Shown here piece by piece: positions 56,378 to 64,000 of a DNA stretch of 64,000 nt. This DNA is from Pseudomonas sp. UBA6562 (GTDB lineage: Bacteria; Pseudomonadota; Gammaproteobacteria; Pseudomonadales; Pseudomonadaceae). The stretch lies in the NCBI RefSeq assembly GCF_002434265.1, contig NZ_DJJS01000008.1, positions 197,586 through 261,585 of the forward strand, written 5' to 3'. Within the stretch, counting starts at the first letter, position 1. The number at the start of each line of letters is the position of its first letter. The notes beneath the pieces were generated by a model that searched no databases, was not told the origin of the DNA, and worked only from the letters and a program-made list of their open reading frames with translations. Position numbers and translations under genes: made by a program.

Positions 56378-56899
56378 TCAGCACTCACTCAGGGCGTCAC
56401 GGAAACGTCTGGCCACGTCTTTCAGATGGACGCGCCAGCTCTGCATTTCTTCATAACTGAGCGCGGGCGCTTCAGGCGCGTCCAGGTTCACAGCCTGGAT
56501 CAGCGGCTGGGTAACGTCCGTCTTGGGCGTTTTTTTCGCCACCGGCGGTCGAAGCAGGTCGGCATAGGCTTTCAGCAGTCGCGCCAGCCAGCTCTGCGGA
56601 TTGCCTGCCAGCTCCAACAGCTCGGCCATTTCCGGAATCGCAATTTCGCGCAGCACGTCCTCGTTGAGCAAGGCTTCGGCCTGCGTCGCATTGGCCTGCG
56701 GCAATCGGTAGAAGCCGGCGATCTCATGACACAGACCCAACAAGCCGCCGTACAAGTGGAACAGCGCCGCCTCGCGTTCGGCCTGGAGCAAACCCTGAGC
56801 GTTCATGGCCCGGCTTTCCTGGGCCTTACTCATCGACTCCAGGGCCAGCCCTGCGAAAAACAGCTTCTGATTGGTACGGGTATACAGTTCCTGGGCCAT
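56378..56899 (-). CDS. DUF6586-like helical protein
   Basis: The 173-residue, mostly alpha-helical protein has unknown function and is conserved next to lexA and topA in Pseudomonas; I recall it as DUF6586. It opens MAQELYTRTNQKLFFAGLALES and ends MQSWRVHLKDVARRFRDALSEC. There is no signal peptide or membrane segment. The central linker (about 118-135) is lysine/threonine rich (PPVAKKTPKTDVTQPL). The family name is from memory, so only moderately certain. Confidence 0.8.
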   Translation of the reverse strand: MAQELYTRTNQKLFFAGLALESMSKAQESRAMNAQGLLQAEREAALFHLYGGLLGLCHEIAGFYRLPQANATQAEALLNEDVLREIAIPEMAELLELAGNPQSWLARLLKAYADLLRPPVAKKTPKTDVTQPLIQAVNLDAPEAPALSYEEMQSWRVHLKDVARRFRDALSEC

Positions 56900-57063
56900 G
56901 GCGCGCGGCGTCCTCGAAGGTGGGGCGAACCGCTGTTGTAACGGCTGGTTGCCCTTTAGCGCAAGCCAAATGCAGCGGGGGCAAGTCGGTCACCCGCCTT
57001 GCCCCCGCCGTTACCGCCTGAATAAGCGCCCTTTGCGGAGCGCCTCCTTGCGGAGCGCCACCC

Positions 57064-59673
57064 TCAACGCTTGTCTTCGACCTTCCAGGCCGAGCCGTCA
57101 TAGAACGCCTTCCAGCCAGTCGGCTTGCCTTCCACTTCGGTCTGCACGTACTGCTCCTTGGTCTTGCGGCTGTAGCGGATCACGGTTGGACGACCTTCCG
57201 GATCCTGCTGCGGCGCTTCGCACAGGAAGTGGTACTTGGGATCGATCTCGGCCTTGTGCGGCACGATCTCCTTGACCAACGGCGCGCGGGTTTCGCGGTT
57301 CTTGGGGAACTGGCTGGCGGCCAGGAACAGCCCTGAGGCACCGTCGCGCAGCACGTAGGTGTCATCGACCTTCTCGCATTTGAGCTCAGGCATCTCCACC
57401 TTGTCCATCTTCGGTGGCGCAGCCTCGCCGTTTTTCAGCAGTTTGCGCGTGTTCTTGCAGGCTGGGTTGGTACAGCCGAAGAATTTACCGAAGCGACCGG
57501 TCTTGAGTTGCATCTCGCTCCCGCACTTGTCGCACTCCAGGCTTGGCCCTTCGTAGCCCTTGATACGGTAGCTACCTTCTTCGATCTCGTAGCCGGGGCA
57601 ATCCGGGTTGTTGCCGCAGATATGCAGCTTGTGTTTCTCGTCCAGCAGGTAGGCATCCATGGCCGTGGCGCAGATCGGACAACGGTGCTTGCCGCGCAGT
57701 ACGCGCGATTCCGATTCACCTTCGTCGTCGGCCGCGATTTCGTCGCCAGGGACAAGGTTGACCGTGGCCTTGCAACGTTCTTTAGGCGGCAAGGTATAAC
57801 CCGAGCAACCGAGGAACACACCGGTGGACGCCGTACGAATCATCATCGGCCGGCCACATTCCTTGCAGGGAATGTTGGTCATGGTCGGCTGGTTGGCGCG
57901 CATGCCATTCTCGGCCGCTTCGGCGGTCAGCAGTTTCTTGCTGAAATCGCCGTAGAACTCGTCGAGCACGTTCTTCCAGTCGCGTCCGCCCTGGGCGACG
58001 TCGTCCAGGTGCTCTTCCATACCGGCGGTGAAGCCGTAGTCCATGAGGTTGGAGAAGCTCTCCGAGAGCCGCTCGGTGACGATGTCGCCCATCTTTTCCG
58101 AATAGAAACGACGGTTGTGCAGGGTCACGTAGCCGCGGTCCTGGATGGTGGAAATGATCACGGCGTAGGTCGATGGGCGACCGATCCCGCGCTTTTCCAT
58201 CTCTTTGACCAGGCTGGCTTCGGTGAAGCGCGCCGGCGGCTTGGTGAAGTGCTGGCTCGGGTCGAGCTCGACCAGTTGCAACGCCTCGCCTTGGGCCATT
58301 TCCGGCAGCACGTCGTCTTCGCCCGGTTTGCTCTGTTGCGGCAACACGCGGGTATAGCCGTCGAACTTGAGGATCCGACCCTTGGCACGCAACTCGAAGT
58401 TGCCGGCCACTGCCGTGATGCTGGTGGACAGGTACTGGGCTGGCGGCATCTGGCAGGCCAGGAACTGGCGCCAGATCAGCTCGTACAGACGCTCTGCGTC
58501 GCGCTCCATGCCGCTGAGCTTGCTCGGGTGCGTATTGACGTCCGAAGGCCGGATGGCTTCGTGCGCCTCTTGCGCGCCTTGCTTGCTGCCGTACACCACC
58601 GGCGATTCGGGCAGGTACTGCTTGCCGAATTCATGTTCGATGTAGCTGCGCGCCATTTCGACCGCGTCCGTGGACAGGTTGGTCGAGTCGGTACGCATGT
58701 AGGTGATGTAGCCCGCCTCGTACAGGCGCTGCGCCATCATCATGGTCTTCTTCACGCCATAGCCCAGACGATTGCTCGCCGCCTGCTGCAGGGTGGAGGT
58801 GATGAACGGCGCCGAAGGCTTGCTGCTGGTCGGCCGGTCTTCGCGCTTGCTGACGCTGTAGCTGGACGCCTTGAGCTGCTCGAGCGCCGCCATGGCTTGG
58901 GCCTGGTTCAGCGGCTTGAACGCCTCGCCGTTCTGGCGCGCGACTTCGAAACGCACCTTGGCGTTCTTGGCGCTGCTCAGGTCGGCGTGGATTTCCCAGT
59001 ACTCTTCGGGGTTGAAGGCGCGGATCTCGCGCTCGCGCTCCACCACCAGCTTGACCGCCACCGACTGCACCCGGCCCGCCGACAAGCCACGGGCGATCTT
59101 GGCCCACAGCAATGGCGAAACCATGTAGCCGACCACGCGATCGAGGAAGCGCCGCGCCTGCTGAGCGTTGACCCGGGCGATGTCCAGCTCGCCTGGCTGG
59201 GAAAACGCTTCCTGGATGGCTTTCTTGGTGATCTCGTTGAACACCACGCGCTTGTAGCGGCTGTCGTCGCCGCCGATGGCTTCGCGCAGGTGCCAGGCGA
59301 TGGCCTCCCCTTCGCGGTCCAAGTCGGTCGCGAGGTAGATGGTGTCGGCATCCTTGGCCAAACGCCGCAACTCGTCGATGACCTTTTCCTTGCCGGGCAG
59401 GATTTCGTATTTGGCTTTCCAGCCGGCGTCAGGGTCGACACCCATGCGCGCCACCAGTTGCCGGCGGGCCTTCTCTTTCGGCGGCAGCACCGGCGCATCG
59501 GCTGCGGCCTTGCCACGCTTGGCCGCCGGCTCCTTGGAGGCGCTGGCCGAACCGCTGGTGGGAAGGTCGCGGATGTGGCCGATACTCGACTTCACCACGT
59601 ACTGGTTGCCCAGGTACTTGTTGATGGTCTTGGCCTTGGCCGGGGATTCCACAATGACCAGCGATTTGCCCAT
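57064..59673 (-). CDS. topA: DNA topoisomerase I
   Basis: The 869-residue type IA topoisomerase relaxes negative supercoils. The Toprim domain has VESPAKA near the start and ATDLDREGEAIAW (Asp117, Asp119). The active-site tyrosine is Tyr325 in GYITYMRTDSTNL. Three C-terminal zinc ribbons follow (CKECGRPM...; CPICATAM...CGNNPDC; CDKCGSEM...CTNPAC), then a basic tail. The gene is preceded by a strong promoter overlapping a palindrome. Confidence 0.97.
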   Translation of the reverse strand: MGKSLVIVESPAKAKTINKYLGNQYVVKSSIGHIRDLPTSGSASASKEPAAKRGKAAADAPVLPPKEKARRQLVARMGVDPDAGWKAKYEILPGKEKVIDELRRLAKDADTIYLATDLDREGEAIAWHLREAIGGDDSRYKRVVFNEITKKAIQEAFSQPGELDIARVNAQQARRFLDRVVGYMVSPLLWAKIARGLSAGRVQSVAVKLVVEREREIRAFNPEEYWEIHADLSSAKNAKVRFEVARQNGEAFKPLNQAQAMAALEQLKASSYSVSKREDRPTSSKPSAPFITSTLQQAASNRLGYGVKKTMMMAQRLYEAGYITYMRTDSTNLSTDAVEMARSYIEHEFGKQYLPESPVVYGSKQGAQEAHEAIRPSDVNTHPSKLSGMERDAERLYELIWRQFLACQMPPAQYLSTSITAVAGNFELRAKGRILKFDGYTRVLPQQSKPGEDDVLPEMAQGEALQLVELDPSQHFTKPPARFTEASLVKEMEKRGIGRPSTYAVIISTIQDRGYVTLHNRRFYSEKMGDIVTERLSESFSNLMDYGFTAGMEEHLDDVAQGGRDWKNVLDEFYGDFSKKLLTAEAAENGMRANQPTMTNIPCKECGRPMMIRTASTGVFLGCSGYTLPPKERCKATVNLVPGDEIAADDEGESESRVLRGKHRCPICATAMDAYLLDEKHKLHICGNNPDCPGYEIEEGSYRIKGYEGPSLECDKCGSEMQLKTGRFGKFFGCTNPACKNTRKLLKNGEAAPPKMDKVEMPELKCEKVDDTYVLRDGASGLFLAASQFPKNRETRAPLVKEIVPHKAEIDPKYHFLCEAPQQDPEGRPTVIRYSRKTKEQYVQTEVEGKPTGWKAFYDGSAWKVEDKR

Positions 59674-59730
59674 GGATCGGTGTATTCCTGAATCTGGAGA
59701 TGAATAACGCGCCAGGTGCCGGACGCGGCA

Positions 59731-59763
59731 CCGCTATATATAGTGGCGACAAGATGAGGTCAA
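59731..59763 (-). promoter_or_regulatory. Promoter of topA with palindromic -10 region
   Basis: On the minus strand, TTGACC (59758-59763) and TATATA (59735-59740) are spaced by exactly 17 bases. The -10 lies inside an almost perfect 16-bp palindrome (59731-59746, CTATATATAG core). An easily melted, dyad-symmetric -10 suits a promoter that responds to negative supercoiling, as topA promoters do in other bacteria. Confidence 0.75.
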
Positions 59764-59918
59764 GCGCAGTCGCCCAAGCCGTGTACGAAATCTGCCTGCT
59801 ATGTGGTCGGCGGAAATGGCTCGCGGATCGGGCTCGGATGGATAACCCGCAATGCCTTCACCCTAGCCTGTTTCCGGTGACGTTCGAAACGCCCCTGCAA
59901 GCATATTTCGTCCAAGGC

Positions 59919-60170
59919 CTAGAAGCCCGGTGCGTTTCCCTCCCCGAGCGTTGGCGCCTCGGCCTTGCGCAATGCGAAGCGCGGCACTTGTTGCCCGTCG
60001 ATCTCGACGGTTTCGAGGAACATCGACAACGGCCGCACCCACAGGCCGAAATCGCCGTACAGGCATTGGTAGACCACAACCCACTCTTCGCTCTCCGAAT
60101 GCCGGGCCGTACCGAACACGCGGTACTCAGGCCCTTTGTAGTGCTGATAGATGCCTGGCTGGACCTGCAT
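59919..60170 (-). CDS. DUF1653 domain protein
   Basis: The 83-residue protein consists of one DUF1653 domain: PGIYQHYKGPEYRVFGTARHSE, then EWVVVYQCLYGDFGLWVRPLSMFLETVE. It is a compact beta-barrel-like fold with unknown function. The ATG at 60170 (MQVQPGIY) has AGGAG 8 bases upstream. An ATG at 60215 lies in the fadA terminator zone and is less likely. Confidence 0.85.
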   Translation of the reverse strand: MQVQPGIYQHYKGPEYRVFGTARHSESEEWVVVYQCLYGDFGLWVRPLSMFLETVEIDGQQVPRFALRKAEAPTLGEGNAPGF

Positions 60171-60194
60171 GTCACATGCTCCTGAACATAAGGG

Positions 60195-60227
60195 GAAAAA
60201 CAAAAGCCGGGGCACTAGGCCCCGGCT
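60195..60227 (-). terminator. Rho-independent terminator of fadBA
   Basis: On the minus strand, AGCCGGGG and CCCCGGCT (60205-60212 and 60220-60227) form an 8-bp stem, followed by a T-rich tract TTTTGTTTTT (60195-60204). It lies 19 bases after the fadA stop codon. Confidence 0.9.
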
Positions 60228-60245
60228 GCTGTGACAACGAAACGA

Positions 60246-61421
60246 TCAGCGCCGTTCGAACACAGTAGTGATGCCCTGGCCGAGGCCCACGCACATGGTG
60301 GCGACCCCAAGGGTACCGCCCTTCTGCTTCATCACGTTGAGCAGAGTCCCGGAAATCCGGGCGCCCGAGCAACCGAAAGGATGGCCGAGGGCGATCGCGC
60401 CGCCGTGCAGGTTAACCTTCTCATTCATCTTGTCGAGCACTTTCAAATCTTTCAGTACCGGCAAGGCTTGTGCGGCGAAGGCTTCGTTGAGCTCGAAGTA
60501 GTCGATGTCGCCGATGGTCAGACCCGCGCGTTTGAGCGCTTTCTGCGTCGACGGCACCGGGCCGTAGCCCATGATCGCCGGGTCCACGCCCGCCACCGCC
60601 ATGGAGCGGATCACCGCCAGCGGCTCGATACCCAGGTCCATCGCGCGCTGGCCGGACATGACGATCATGCACGAGGCGCCGTCGGTGATCTGCGAGGAAC
60701 TGCCGGCCGTCACGGTGCCGCCCTTGGGGTTGAAGGCAGGCTTGAGCGCGGCCAGGCCTTCGAGGGTGGTTTCCGGACGAATGGTTTCGTCGAAGTCGAA
60801 GACCTTGAGGAAACCGTTCTCGTCATACCCCTGCATGGGAATGATTTCGTCCTTGAAATTGCCCTCGACCGTGGCCTTGTGCGCCAACTGGTGCGAACGC
60901 AGGGCGAACTGGTCCTGCTGCTCGCGGGTGATGCCATGCATCTTGCCCAGCATCTCGGCGGTCAGGCCCATCATGCCCGAGGCCTTGGCCGCGTGCAGCG
61001 ACAGGTGGGGGTTGGGATCGACGCCATGCATCATGCTGACGTGGCCCATGTGCTCCACACCGCCGATGACGAACACATCGCCGTTGCCGGTCATGATCGC
61101 CTGAGCGGCGGTGTGCAGCGCGCTCATCGACGAGCCGCACAGACGGCTGACGGTCTGCGCCGCCGAAGTGTGCGGAATGGGCGTCATCAGCGAGGCCATG
61201 CGCGCTACGTTCCAGCCCTGTTCGAGGGTCTGGTTCACACAACCCCAGATCACGTCCTCCACTTCTTTCGGATCGACCTTGGCGTTGCGCTCGAGCAATT
61301 TCGTGATCAGGTGCGCCGACATGTCTTCGGCGCGGGTATTGCGGTGCATGCCACCCTTGGAGCGGCCCATGGGCGTGCGACCGAAGTCGACGATCACCAC
61401 GTCTCTTGGATTCAGGCTCAT
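60246..61421 (-). CDS. fadA: 3-ketoacyl-CoA thiolase FadA
   Basis: The 391-residue thiolase is the beta subunit of the fatty-acid beta-oxidation complex. Catalytic Cys95 lies in RLCGSSMSAL; the substrate and acid-base residues lie in ELNEAFAAQAL, GGAIALGHPFGCSGAR (His347) and ATMCVGLGQG (Cys377). It lies 31 bases downstream of fadB on the same strand, as part of the fadBA operon. Confidence 0.97.
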   Translation of the reverse strand: MSLNPRDVVIVDFGRTPMGRSKGGMHRNTRAEDMSAHLITKLLERNAKVDPKEVEDVIWGCVNQTLEQGWNVARMASLMTPIPHTSAAQTVSRLCGSSMSALHTAAQAIMTGNGDVFVIGGVEHMGHVSMMHGVDPNPHLSLHAAKASGMMGLTAEMLGKMHGITREQQDQFALRSHQLAHKATVEGNFKDEIIPMQGYDENGFLKVFDFDETIRPETTLEGLAALKPAFNPKGGTVTAGSSSQITDGASCMIVMSGQRAMDLGIEPLAVIRSMAVAGVDPAIMGYGPVPSTQKALKRAGLTIGDIDYFELNEAFAAQALPVLKDLKVLDKMNEKVNLHGGAIALGHPFGCSGARISGTLLNVMKQKGGTLGVATMCVGLGQGITTVFERR

Positions 61422-61452
61422 ATCAAATCTCTCGCTCTAGCTCGTTGACCGC

Positions 61453-63600
61453 TCAGTTGAAGAAACGCTGGCCGTTCTTGGCCATCTCGCGCAGCTTGGC
61501 GGTCGGGTGGTACAGCGGGCCCAGTTCGGCGTACTGGTCGGCCAGGGCGACGAACTCGGCGACCCCGATCGAATCGATGTAGCGCAGCGCACCGCCACGG
61601 AAGGGTGGGAAACCGATGCCGTAGACCAGGCCCATGTCCGCTTCGGCGGCGCTTTCGACGATGCCGTCTTCCAGACAGCGCACCACTTCCAGGCACAGCG
61701 GGATCATCATCCAGTTGAGGATGTCGTCGTCGCTCAGCTCGCGCTGTTCGTAGACGATTGGCTGCAGGACGTCGAGCACGGCCGGGTCGGCGACTTTCTT
61801 CGGCTTGCCGCGTTTGTCGGTTTCGTAGGCGTAGAAGCCCTTGCCGTTTTTCTGCCCCAGGCGCTTGGCCTCGTACAGCGCGTCGATGGCCGAGCGGCGA
61901 TCGTCTTTCATACGGTCAGGGAAGCCTTCGGCCATCACATCGCGGCCATGGTGGCCGGTGTCGATGCCGACCACGTCCATCAGGTAGGCCGGGCCCATGG
62001 GCCAGCCGAACTTCTCCATGACCTTGTCGATGCGCACGAAGTCGACGCCAGCGCTGACCAGACGAGCGAAACCGCCAAAATAGGGGAACAGCACGCGGTT
62101 GACCAAAAAGCCTGGGCAGTCGTTGACCACGATGGGGTTCTTGCCCATTTTCTTGGCGTAGGCCACGGTGGTGGCAACGGCTTCGTCACTGGACTTTTCA
62201 CCGCGGATCACTTCCACCAGCGGCATCATGTGCACCGGGTTGAAGAAGTGCATGCCGACGAAGTTTTCCGGGCGCTTGAGCGCCTGGGCCAACAGGTTGA
62301 TGGAAATGGTCGAGGTGTTGGACGCCAGGATCGTATCGTCCTTGACCTGCCCTTCCACTTCGGCCAGTACCGCCTGCTTGACCTTGGGGTTTTCCACTAC
62401 GGCTTCGACGACGATGTCGACCGTGCCGAAATCGCCGTAGGACAACACCGGGCGAATGGCGTTGAGCGATTCGGCCATTTGCGCGGCGGTCAGGCGGCCT
62501 TTCTCGACCCGGCTGCCGAGCAGCTTGGAGGCTTCGCTCAGGCCCAGTTGGATGGCCTCTTCGCGAATGTCCTTCATCAGGATCGGCGTGCCTTTGACGG
62601 CCGACTGATAAGCGATGCCGCCACCCATGATACCGGCGCCGAGCACGGCAGCCTGCTTCACGTCACGGGCGATGCGGTCGTAGGCCTTGGCCTTGCGCTT
62701 GAGCTCCTGATCATTGAGGAACAGGCCGATCAGGCTCTGCGCCACGGCGGTCTTGGCCAGTTTGGCGAAGCCCGCCGCTTCGACTTCCAGCGCTTTGTCG
62801 CGGCCGAAGTTGGCGGCTTTCTGAATGCTCTTGATGGCCTCGACCGGGGCCGGATAGTTCGGCCCGGCTTGCCCGGCGACGAAACCCTTGGCGGTTTCGA
62901 AGGCCATCATCTGCTCGATGGCGTTGAGCTTGAGCTTGTCCAGCTTGGGCTGGCGCTTGGCCTTGTGGTCCAGCTCGCCGCTGATGGCGCGCTTGATCAG
63001 GTCGAGGGCCGCAGCATGCAGCAGTTGCGGGGCGACCACGGCGTCGACGGCGCCGAGTTTCAGCGCGTCTTCGGCACGGTTCTCCTTGCCCGAAGCGATC
63101 CATTCGATGGCGTTGTCCGGACCGATCAGGCGTGGCAGTCGCACGGTGCCGCCGAAGCCTGGGTAGATGCCCAGTTTGACTTCCGGCAGGCCGATCTTGG
63201 CGTCGCTGGACATGACCCGGTAATCGGCCGCCAGGCACATTTCCAGACCGCCACCCAGGGCGATGCCATTGATGGCGGCGACGGTGGGCACCTGCAAGTC
63301 TTCGAACGCGTTGAAGATACGGTTGGCCTGCAGGCTGCCAGCGACCAGCTCGGCTTCGGGCAACTTGAAGTTGTCGACGAATTCAGTGATGTCGGCGCCG
63401 ACGATGAACACGTCCTTGCCGCTGCTGACGATCACGCCCTTGACCGAGGCATCGCCGGCGATGGCCTCGACGGCCTGGCGCAGCTCTTCGAGGGTGAGGC
63501 GGTTGAACTTGTTGACGGACTCACCCTTGAGGTCGAACTGCAGTTCGACGATGCCGCTTTCAAGAGCCTTAACCGTGATGGCTTTACCTTCGTAAATCAT
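61453..63600 (-). CDS. fadB: Fatty acid oxidation complex alpha subunit FadB
   Basis: The 715-residue multifunctional enzyme has an enoyl-CoA hydratase/isomerase domain (about 1-190; AINGIALGGGLEMCLAADYRV) and an NAD-linked 3-hydroxyacyl-CoA dehydrogenase domain (about 310-700). The latter has AAVLGAGIMGGGIAYQSA, HFFNPVHMMPLVEVI with the catalytic His, and the GFLVNRVLFPYF region. It forms an alpha2-beta2 complex with FadA. The ATG at 63600 (MIYEGKAI) has GGAG 8 bases upstream and gives the standard 715 residues. Repression by PsrA is known in pseudomonads, but no perfect box is seen upstream. Confidence 0.97.
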   Translation of the reverse strand: MIYEGKAITVKALESGIVELQFDLKGESVNKFNRLTLEELRQAVEAIAGDASVKGVIVSSGKDVFIVGADITEFVDNFKLPEAELVAGSLQANRIFNAFEDLQVPTVAAINGIALGGGLEMCLAADYRVMSSDAKIGLPEVKLGIYPGFGGTVRLPRLIGPDNAIEWIASGKENRAEDALKLGAVDAVVAPQLLHAAALDLIKRAISGELDHKAKRQPKLDKLKLNAIEQMMAFETAKGFVAGQAGPNYPAPVEAIKSIQKAANFGRDKALEVEAAGFAKLAKTAVAQSLIGLFLNDQELKRKAKAYDRIARDVKQAAVLGAGIMGGGIAYQSAVKGTPILMKDIREEAIQLGLSEASKLLGSRVEKGRLTAAQMAESLNAIRPVLSYGDFGTVDIVVEAVVENPKVKQAVLAEVEGQVKDDTILASNTSTISINLLAQALKRPENFVGMHFFNPVHMMPLVEVIRGEKSSDEAVATTVAYAKKMGKNPIVVNDCPGFLVNRVLFPYFGGFARLVSAGVDFVRIDKVMEKFGWPMGPAYLMDVVGIDTGHHGRDVMAEGFPDRMKDDRRSAIDALYEAKRLGQKNGKGFYAYETDKRGKPKKVADPAVLDVLQPIVYEQRELSDDDILNWMMIPLCLEVVRCLEDGIVESAAEADMGLVYGIGFPPFRGGALRYIDSIGVAEFVALADQYAELGPLYHPTAKLREMAKNGQRFFN

Positions 63601-64000
63601 CAACTGATCTCCATGGGATGGAAGCTGAACGGTACCTGCCGGTCGCCGGACACAGGCGCGATTCGCCGCGTGTTCCAGGCACACCCGCCAGCAGACTGTT
63701 CGGGATTCTGTAGAAGCGTTCGGACATCTAAACGCTCAATTCATACGCCCGTTTGATTCGGGTGCGCACACATTCTCCGAAAAGATCAAGGATGTCAAAT
63801 GCCCGAAAGCATTCGGCCAAACCGACCGTTCGGTCATTCTGCACCGCCTAGGTCGAGGCCGTGACGAGCGTGATCGGCGATCATTCATGCCAGGCATGCA
63901 GGCTCGCCACACATGCGCGTACTGGACTATAGTCAGTGGGTTTCCCGGCCTGCCTGGCCTTTTCTGCGGCAGCAGAACGCATCGCGGGGCCGTGCCCGTT
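63601..64000. other. Upstream region of fadB to the window end
   Basis: 400 bases without a supported gene. ATCTAAACG (63726-63734) and CGTTTGAT (63751-63758) are loose PsrA-like half-sites too far apart for the consensus. GACCG-TT-CGGTC (63824-63835) is a palindrome of TetR-operator shape. CATGCC-A-GGCATG (63886-63898) is another perfect dyad. GACTATAGTC (63928-63937) includes TATAGT, which could be the -10 of a + strand gene starting beyond the window. Confidence 0.4.

Noticed and set aside
57508..59691. 727-codon open frame antisense to topA
   Set aside because: Shadow of topA. It has no recognisable domain and topA explains the region fully.

Overview
The window is a chromosomal segment of a fluorescent-type Pseudomonas, most like the P. 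putida/entomophila group. It has high GC and uses GTG starts. Several genus-specific signatures support this: a fused nuoCD gene, the nuoA-N operon, the lexA-sulA pair beside psrA, a 487-residue GAPDH, AcnB of 869 residues, and the fadBA/topA and lolCDE neighbourhoods. The species call is inference; the genus call is firm.

Layout. 1-15153: the complete nuo operon for respiratory complex I (NuoA, B, CD, E-N), tightly packed on the + strand and closed by a strong intrinsic terminator. The one roomy gap inside it, between nuoF and nuoG, holds a strong stem-loop. 15158-17068: a compact phage-derived island. It has an Ogr/Delta-like zinc-finger activator, a divergent CI-type HTH repressor, and a three-gene overlapping operon of a LuxR-type DNA-binding domain without a sensor domain, a P2 gpL-like head-completion protein and a holin-like membrane protein. 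17285-24224: an orphan TonB-dependent receptor, an AI-2E family permease, a TrhP/YegQ U32 protein, a DUF411 metal-binding-type protein with a YqaA-like membrane protein, a ZapE ATPase and tRNA-Gln(TTG). 24499-31556: YdcH, an unusual LRR-kinase fusion, a LysR regulator, an HPP-CBS membrane protein, and a four-gene operon of two PepSY proteins with an OmpR-type response regulator and its histidine kinase. 31826-34427: QueD, two diverged tandem paralogues of unknown function, and a DUF1289 protein.

34428-37491: acnB with a long, strongly folded leader and an intrinsic terminator. 37566-40807: the lolC-lolD-lolE lipoprotein-release operon (minus strand). 40901-45426: a PilZ protein, a glycerophosphodiester phosphodiesterase, SthA transhydrogenase and the long GAPDH. 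45594-52927: mfd, a CsiV-like periplasmic protein and a SWIM-SNF2 helicase. 52932-56033: nagZ, psrA with two overlapping PsrA operators in its promoter, and lexA-sulA under two LexA boxes. 56094-61421: two small conserved Pseudomonas proteins, topA, a DUF1653 protein and fadA. 61453-64000: fadB and its upstream region.

Most of the window is core metabolism (complex I, aconitase, transhydrogenase, GAPDH, beta-oxidation) and genome maintenance (Mfd, TopA, LexA, SulA). The accessory content is concentrated at 15.1-17.1 kb and 32.2-33.9 kb. The most interesting signals are the LuxR-HTH/gpL/holin operon with its CI and Ogr neighbours, the nested inverted repeats in the acnB leader, the unknown paralogue pair, and the LRR-kinase. 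No CRISPR array, rRNA operon or recognisable transposase was seen.
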